Source: Pseudomonadota bacterium
GTDB taxonomy: Bacteria; Pseudomonadota; Gammaproteobacteria; Steroidobacterales; Steroidobacteraceae
Direction: 5' to 3'
Assembly (NCBI GenBank): GCA_023423935.1
Contig: JAFAEQ010000011.1
Coordinates: 62,001-126,000 of the forward strand
Length of the DNA: 64,000 bases
Part shown: piece by piece, positions 59,262 to 64,000 of the stretch
Layout of the letters: every line of letters starts with the position of its first letter
How positions within the stretch are numbered: the stretch's first letter is position 1
Notes under the pieces: generated by a model
Database searches by the model: none
What the model was told of the DNA's origin: nothing
What the model saw: the letters and a program-made list of their open reading frames with translations, nothing else
Translations under genes and position numbers: made by a program

Positions 59262-60257
59262 TCACTTCAACTTCCGGCGAGCCTGAACATTGCGCGCGAT
59301 CGTCGCCAGCACCGCCATGCGCACGGCGACGCCATTCGTGACCTGCTGTTGAATGACCGATTGCGGGCCGTCGGCCACCGAGCTTGCCATCTCGACATCG
59401 CGATTCATGGGGCCAGGATGCATCACGATGGCGTCGGACTTTGCTTTCCGCAGGCGTTCTTCCGTAATGCCGTAGGTTCGGTGATAGGTCGCTTCATCCG
59501 GGATCTGCGCGCCGCTCATGCGTTCGCGCTGAATACGCAGCCCCATCACGACGTCGGCGCCTTCGATGGCCTCGTCGATGTTCGTGAAGCGACGGGTGCC
59601 CGCGAACTCGCTTGCTGGCGGCATCAAATCGTCTGGGGCAGCGATGCGCAGCTCGGCGACACCGAGCGTCGTGAGCACGTGCCAGGCGGAGCGCGCTACG
59701 CGTGAGTGCGAGATATCGCCCGCGATGAGAACTGTGAGCTTGCTGAACTCAGGCTTGTGCTGGCGAATGGTGAGCGCATCGAGCAACCCCTGTGTCGGAT
59801 GCGACAGGTGCGCTTCGCCGGCATTCAGAATCGATACGTGAGGGGCGACGTGCTTCGCGACGTAAGCCGGCAGTCCGGGCTCCGCATCGCGCATGATCAG
59901 GATGTCCGCGTGCATGGCCTGAATCGTGTAGATCGTATCGAGCACGGTCTCGCCCTTTACGCGCGAGGACGATTGCATGTCGAGGTTCACCACATCGGCA
60001 CCCAGCCGCTGCGCCGCGAGTTCGAACGAGACTCTCGTCCGCGTGCTGGGTTCGAAGAACAGGTTGGCCACCGTGTGACCTGCGAGCGTCTGATCGCGAG
60101 CAGGCAGATCGCCCGGGGTGCGCACGTAAAACTGCGCGAGATCGAGCAGCGAAGTGACTTCATCGCGACTGAGTCCTTCGAGGGTGATCAGGTGCCGCAG
60201 CCGGCCTTCGCTGTCTCGTTGAACGTGCGCGCTATCGTCGGAAGGGGTGTTGGTCAT
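59262..60257 (-). CDS. pyrB: Aspartate carbamoyltransferase catalytic subunit
   Basis: A 331-residue enzyme of the second step of pyrimidine synthesis. Carbamoyl phosphate binding is seen in FFEPSTRTRVSFELAAQRLG (STRTR near residues 70-74) and the HPTQGLLDALTI segment; VMHPGPMNRDVE is near the end. The length matches the larger class found in pseudomonads. It lies in the minus-strand run yqgE-ruvX-pyrB; a pyrR gene, often found between ruvX and pyrB, is absent. Confidence 0.94.
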   Translation of the reverse strand: MTNTPSDDSAHVQRDSEGRLRHLITLEGLSRDEVTSLLDLAQFYVRTPGDLPARDQTLAGHTVANLFFEPSTRTRVSFELAAQRLGADVVNLDMQSSSRVKGETVLDTIYTIQAMHADILIMRDAEPGLPAYVAKHVAPHVSILNAGEAHLSHPTQGLLDALTIRQHKPEFSKLTVLIAGDISHSRVARSAWHVLTTLGVAELRIAAPDDLMPPASEFAGTRRFTNIDEAIEGADVVMGLRIQRERMSGAQIPDEATYHRTYGITEERLRKAKSDAIVMHPGPMNRDVEMASSVADGPQSVIQQQVTNGVAVRMAVLATIARNVQARRKLK

Positions 60258-60278
60258 CGCTTGTCGTCGTGCTTGGCG

Positions 60279-60734
60279 CTACGGCACTTCTTCAGCCGCA
60301 GACGGATTGTCGAACCATCGTTCCAAAAGAATCTTGGCAGCCGTCATATCGACGTCCGCATGGGTCACGCGCCGCCGCTTCATCCCCGTCGCACGTGCGT
60401 TGCGCAACTGTGCTTCGGCCTCGCGCGAACTCTGCCGCTCATCCACGAATGCGACGGCGAGTGAGTGACGCGTTTTCAATTGATGGCCGAAGCCGCGCGA
60501 TCTGCGCGTGAGGGCGGTCGGTGTGCCGTCCATATTATAGGGGACGCCAACGATCAGCCGCGCCGGTCGGTAGTCCGCCACCAGCAGATCGATCTCGCGC
60601 CAGGGGAGTTCGCCTGCAACATCGAGCGTGGTCAGCGGACGCGCAGTGCGAGTGAGCGTATCGCCGCTCGCAACGCCGATGCGCCGTGTGCCGAAGTCGA
60701 AGGCGAGGATGAGCTGAGGGGCCGAGCTGCTCAT
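60279..60734 (-). CDS. ruvX: Holliday junction resolvase-like / pre-16S rRNA nuclease YqgF
   Basis: A 151-residue RNase H-fold protein: ILAFDFGTRRIGVASGD (first acidic motif), RLIVGVPYNMDGT, and FVDERQSSREAEAQL, with VDMTAAKILLERWFD near the end. YqgF homologues process the 5' end of 16S rRNA. The ATG at 60734 matches the family N-terminus. It starts inside the intergenic space after yqgE and is followed by pyrB 21 bases on. Confidence 0.9.
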   Translation of the reverse strand: MSSSAPQLILAFDFGTRRIGVASGDTLTRTARPLTTLDVAGELPWREIDLLVADYRPARLIVGVPYNMDGTPTALTRRSRGFGHQLKTRHSLAVAFVDERQSSREAEAQLRNARATGMKRRRVTHADVDMTAAKILLERWFDNPSAAEEVP

Positions 60735-60792
60735 CGCAGGAAAGGGTCGGGTCGTATCGGGAAGTGAGGGTTCTCGGGCTGCGGATCGATCA

Positions 60793-61386
60793 TCAGGCGT
60801 GGCCCGCCAGCGAGCTGATGGTGGCGAGATCCACACCGATCAGGCGTGCGGCGGCGTGCCAGCGTTGCTCGTAAGGCGTGCTGAAGATGATGCGTTCATC
60901 GGCAGGAACGGTCAGCCATGCGTTGGCGGCGAGCTCCTGCTCGAGCTGACCTGCACTCCAGCCTGCATAGCCGAGCGCGACGAGTGCAGTATCGGGCCCG
61001 GTACCGCGTGCCATCGCATCGAGAATGTCGGGCGAGGTGGTGACCTGGATGCGCGATGACACCTGACGCGTATGTTCCCAGTGACCGCCGATGTGATGCA
61101 GCACGAAGCCGCGATCGGTTTGCACGGGACCGCCCTGGAAGACCGACTGCCGCCCGACGGATTCCGTGGGCGTCGGCATCTTCAGCTGCTCGAACACATC
61201 GGCAAGCTTCATTTGCAGCGGTCGGTTGATGATGATGCCGAGCGCGCCTTCCTCGTTGTGTTCCCAGATGTACGTGACGGTTTGCGCGAAATTCGCATCC
61301 GTCATCGTCGGCATCGCGATGAGGAACTGATTGGTGAGGTAATCGCCGGCGGCCATGATGGGCGAAGTATCCGTTGCCCTCTGCAT
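60793..61386 (-). CDS. yqgE: YqgE/AlgH family protein
   Basis: A protein of about 197 residues with the family marks LTNQFLIAMPTMTDANFAQTVTYIWEHNEEGALGIIINRP, then VFQGGPVQTDRGFVLH and ALGYAGWSAGQLEQEL. The function is unknown; in Pseudomonas aeruginosa AlgH affects alginate expression. Three ATGs are possible (61446, 61386, 61356) with no good ribosome binding site; the middle one is used, though 61356 agrees best with the length of known homologues. Confidence 0.9.
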   Translation of the reverse strand: MQRATDTSPIMAAGDYLTNQFLIAMPTMTDANFAQTVTYIWEHNEEGALGIIINRPLQMKLADVFEQLKMPTPTESVGRQSVFQGGPVQTDRGFVLHHIGGHWEHTRQVSSRIQVTTSPDILDAMARGTGPDTALVALGYAGWSAGQLEQELAANAWLTVPADERIIFSTPYEQRWHAAARLIGVDLATISSLAGHA

Positions 61387-61482
61387 CGGCTCAAGCCATT
61401 TAGCTTTCACAGTGATCGGTTTATTGCGGACGCAAGCAAGAGACATAACGAACCAGCGCCGTCACAGGCGCGTGCCGCTCGA

Positions 61483-62412
61483 TCACTGGGCAGGTGTGCC
61501 GTACTGCGACGAGGCTGACACCTTTCCCGGTCCCCCCAGGAACTGCCATTCATAGGCAAAGCGCAGCTCGTCGTACTTCTTGCGCAGATCGGCGGGAAAC
61601 GGATCGAAGGGCGAGGCCAGTCGCAGGATCGACAAGGCGGCCTGATCGAGCTCTTTGCGACCGCTGGAGCGCCGCACGATGATTTCGCCGAGGCTGCCGT
61701 CGGCTCGGATCGCCACCTCGAGCACCGGATTGGCGCTCGTCTTCGCGTTGCGCGCGATCTGCGGAAAATTCATGGTGCCCAGACGCTCGACCTTGTGACG
61801 CCAAGAATCCAGATACGGCGCGATGATCGACTGGCGGGTGTTCGGAATGACCTCGTACTTGCCATCCTGACGACCACGCAGTCGCAGCGTCATGTCGGTT
61901 GCATTCGTTGCGATCGGACTGGGTGCGGTCGGTGACAGCGCGAGCGGAGTTTCTGCCGCTGCAGCCGGAGTGTTCTCCCCACTGCGGTACGACACCTCGC
62001 TGCGATCGGATCGGCTGCTCACGAATTCCGTCGACTGCTGGCCCGTGGTGGCTTCCCGATATTCGGAGCCGTTGCCATCGGCGACTCCTTCCTGCTGCAT
62101 CGGCAGCGTGGATGAGGCGGGATTGGCGGGCCGCACTGCATCATCCGTCGTGCCGGTGCCAACCTGATTGCGTTGTGCCAGGTACTGAGCGGTCGGATTG
62201 TCGTTGGCTTCTCGGTCGGCACCCGTCAGCAGCACGACTTCCATCGTCGGCGTGGGACCGGTCGGCGCTTTGGGAGTCGCAAACGTCACGCCGAGAATGA
62301 CGATTCCGTGGAAGAGCGCAGCGAGAAACAACGTGGTCGTCAGCCGATCCCTGACAGGCGCAAGCGCGTCGTTCGGGTTCTCGCTGAAAACGGTTTCCGG
62401 AGCCGTGGACAT
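61483..62412 (-). CDS. Energy transducer TonB-like protein
   Basis: A 309-residue protein with one N-terminal membrane helix (TTTLFLAALFHGIVILGVTFA), a long flexible Ser/Thr/Ala-rich middle, and a C-terminal TonB domain: FPQIARNAKTSANPVLEVAIRADGSLGEIIVRRSSGRKELDQAALSILRLASPF. The domain should contact TonB-dependent receptors in the outer membrane. The linker lacks the usual Pro-Lys/Pro-Glu repeats. A tonB gene next to gshB is also found in Pseudomonas. No exbB or exbD is nearby. Confidence 0.88.
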   Translation of the reverse strand: MSTAPETVFSENPNDALAPVRDRLTTTLFLAALFHGIVILGVTFATPKAPTGPTPTMEVVLLTGADREANDNPTAQYLAQRNQVGTGTTDDAVRPANPASSTLPMQQEGVADGNGSEYREATTGQQSTEFVSSRSDRSEVSYRSGENTPAAAAETPLALSPTAPSPIATNATDMTLRLRGRQDGKYEVIPNTRQSIIAPYLDSWRHKVERLGTMNFPQIARNAKTSANPVLEVAIRADGSLGEIIVRRSSGRKELDQAALSILRLASPFDPFPADLRKKYDELRFAYEWQFLGGPGKVSASSQYGTPAQ

Positions 62413-62470
62413 GCCTGATGAGATCGAAAGTAATGCGTTCGGTTCGTCCGAGCTTACTCGAATGCGCCGC

Positions 62471-63442
62471 TCAATCCGCCAACCGTTTCTCGATTGCGTC
62501 CATCAGCAGCCCCGCGATTTCTGTCTTGAACTGCTTGTCGATCTCGCGCACGCCGGTCGGGCTGGTCACGTTGATCTCGGTGACGTAGTCGCCGATCACA
62601 TCGAGCCCGACGAATAACATCCCGCGCTCGCGCAAGGTGGGGCCGATCTGGCTCACGAGCCAGCGGTCGCGATCGTTGAGCTCGCGACCTTCGCCGCGTG
62701 CGCCTGCGGCGAGGTTGCCACGGTTGTCCTTCTCGGTCGGGATGCGGGCAAGCGCATAGGGGGCGGGTTCGCCGTCGATCACCAGTACTCGCGTATCGCC
62801 CGTGCTCACGATGTCGGGGATGTATTTCTGCACGATGGCGTACTTCGATCCGTATTCGGTTTGGGTCTCGAAGATCACGTTGGCGTTCTTGTCGCCGCGA
62901 TCGACGACGAAGATCGACCGGCCGCCCATTCCGTAGAGCGGCTTGCAGACGGCCCGGCCATGCTCGTGCAGAAAGGCGTGCATGTCCGCCATGTTGCGAG
63001 TGATCAGCGTCGGTGCGCAACACTGCGGGAACCACGCGGTGTAGACCTTCTCGTTCATGTCGCGCAATCCCTGCGGGCGGTTGACCACCAGGACCCCCAG
63101 GTCTTCCGCGCGCTCGAGGATGTACGTCGTATAGATGTATTCCATGTCGAACGGCGGGTCCTTGCGCATCAGGATCACGTCGAAGTCGGCCAGCGGCAGC
63201 ACCTGAGCGTCCTCGAGCTCGAACCAGTCCTTCAGATCGTCGCGAACGCGAACCGGACGCAGGCGCCCGAACGGCACCCCGTCGCGCAGGTACACGTCCT
63301 GCTGTTCGGCGTACCACAGTTCCCAGCCGCGCTTCTGAGCCGCCAGCAGCATCGCCAGTGTCGTGTCCTTGGCGGGTTTGATGGCGCCGATGGGATCCAT
63401 GATCACCACCAGCCGAACGGAGGGTCGAATAGACGAGGACAT
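62471..63442 (-). CDS. gshB: Glutathione synthetase
   Basis: A 323-residue ATP-grasp enzyme joining gamma-glutamylcysteine and glycine. It has VVIMDPIGAIKPAKDTTLAMLLAAQKRG at the start, VLMRKDPPFDMEYIYTTY-like substrate region (seen as ILMRKDPPFDMEY), KPLYGMGGRSIF, YIPDIVSTGDTRVLVIDG and FVGLDVIGDYVTEINVTSPTG. The ATG at 63442 fits the known N-terminus. It is the first gene of the minus-strand run and is divergent from pilG. Confidence 0.94.
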   Translation of the reverse strand: MSSSIRPSVRLVVIMDPIGAIKPAKDTTLAMLLAAQKRGWELWYAEQQDVYLRDGVPFGRLRPVRVRDDLKDWFELEDAQVLPLADFDVILMRKDPPFDMEYIYTTYILERAEDLGVLVVNRPQGLRDMNEKVYTAWFPQCCAPTLITRNMADMHAFLHEHGRAVCKPLYGMGGRSIFVVDRGDKNANVIFETQTEYGSKYAIVQKYIPDIVSTGDTRVLVIDGEPAPYALARIPTEKDNRGNLAAGARGEGRELNDRDRWLVSQIGPTLRERGMLFVGLDVIGDYVTEINVTSPTGVREIDKQFKTEIAGLLMDAIEKRLAD

Positions 63443-63587
63443 AGCGGGCTCACTCGAGGCAGTCGAAGATGGCAAAAGCGTCGTTGCGGTTCATCGCACG
63501 TGTGATGGCGAGCAAGGCACGGCCGGTATCGAGCATCGATACTCACCGCCGCTGCCACGGCGATCGCGTCGACGAGCGAAGGCTTAG

Positions 63588-63603
63588 CGTGACGCGTGTC
63601 ACG
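63588..63603. promoter_or_regulatory. CRP/Vfr-like palindrome upstream of pilG
   Basis: CGTGA-CGCGTG-TCACG lies within a longer palindrome (AGCGTGAC to GTCACGCT, 63586-63605). A TACTAT element at 63632-63637 could be a -10 about 36 bases further on, placing the site near -48 of a pilG promoter. The rest of the 352-base gap shows no gene. Confidence 0.45.
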
Positions 63604-63794
63604 CTCGCCTCTGCGCGTGTGACGGGCTTCATACTATAGGAACGCGGCCAATGGCAGGGCAGTAACCAATATGTTAAAAGTTCTCACTGTCGCGCGAATC
63701 CATTGATTTCAGAAGATTTCATGAGCTCGATGGACGACTTCTCTCGTGACGAGCGGGATGGACGAGTCGAAGCGCGTGGCCCACGAGGAATGCG

Positions 63795-64000
63795 ATGGAA
63801 AATCTGGCAATGAGCGAGCCCCGGCTCGCAGGCTTGAAGGTCCTGGTCATCGACGACAGCAAGACCATTCGTCGGACCGCCGAGACACTGCTCACCAAGG
63901 AAGGCTGCGAAGTCTTCACTGCAGTCGACGGATTCGATGCGCTGTCGAAGATTGCGGATCATCAGCCGGATATCGTCTTCGTCGATATCATGATGCCGCG
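63795..64000 (+). CDS. pilG: Twitching motility response regulator PilG (cut by window edge)
   Basis: The first 68 residues of a CheY-like receiver run off the right edge. The acidic pocket is visible in LKVLVIDDSKTIRRTAETLL and the phosphoacceptor aspartate in DIVFVDIMMPR. The sequence and the gshB neighbour match PilG of the Pil-Chp chemosensory system, which controls type IV pilus activity. The ATG at 63795 has gaggaa 4-9 bases upstream; other in-frame ATGs follow six codons later. Confidence 0.88.
   Translation, partial: MENLAMSEPRLAGLKVLVIDDSKTIRRTAETLLTKEGCEVFTAVDGFDALSKIADHQPDIVFVDIMMP

Noticed and set aside
63721..63813. A 30-codon frame (MSSMDDFSRDERDG...) overlapping the pilG start
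   Set aside because: Possible upstream coupling frame, but the ribosome binding site is weak and the frame is short; chance is as likely.

Overview
The window looks like chromosomal DNA of a high-GC gammaproteobacterium. Two gene orders known from Pseudomonas and its relatives support this. One is yggS-proC-yggT-yggU-DUF4426 (minus strand) facing pilT-pilU (plus strand). The other is the minus-strand run gshB-tonB-yqgE-ruvX-pyrB facing pilG. The mix of Tat-exported hydrolases, a DUF5916 outer membrane protein, an LhrC/LigB/Exo/PdeM repair cassette and three PilT/PilU ATPases would fit a Steroidobacteraceae or Nevskiales-like lineage, but that placement is inference. There are no rRNA or tRNA genes, no CRISPR array, no prophage and no complete insertion sequence.

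Region by region: 1-5.3 kb holds a DUF3019/MipA pair, a DUF1772 membrane protein, a HisN-type phosphatase, an MBL hydrolase, DoxX and a lipoprotein. 5.4-8.6 kb holds an asparagine-synthetase-like protein that lacks the glutaminase cysteine, and a Wzx-type flippase. 9.1-18.8 kb is bounded by two perfect 115-bp inverted copies of a MITE-like repeat. Between them are a PQQ-dehydrogenase/PEBP fusion, a GNAT protein, a CocE hydrolase, a DUF885 peptidase, an AAC(3)-I-like acetyltransferase and PhoD. 18.8-23.0 kb holds a methyltransferase, two glycosyltransferases and a 2OG-Fe(II) oxygenase. 23.2-24.7 kb holds asd, preceded by what reads as a transcriptional attenuator with a leader peptide very rich in Thr, Ile and Lys.

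24.7-30.5 kb is the four-gene ligase-associated repair operon. 30.5-34.9 kb has a divergent TetR/SDR pair with a palindromic operator, a diverged copy of the repeat and the DUF5916 barrel. 35-45 kb has a methyltransferase-like protein, a TrhO-RluA fusion, YchJ, MltD, a YkuD transpeptidase and PpnN. 45-51.8 kb has an orphan ParA, HtpG, an FKBP, an alpha/beta hydrolase, TerB and an HU-like protein. 51.2-58.3 kb is the proC cluster and the pilT-pilU-pilU2 run, with large intergenic inverted repeats made from short tandem units. 58.4-64 kb is the pyr/ruvX/gshB block and the start of pilG.

The strongest candidate for something undescribed is the asd leader at 23274-23401. A terminator sits just ahead of asd where no upstream plus-strand gene needs one. 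A segment of the leader peptide's own coding sequence can pair with the terminator's 5' arm. Ten of the peptide's first 13 residues are amino acids made from the product of Asd.
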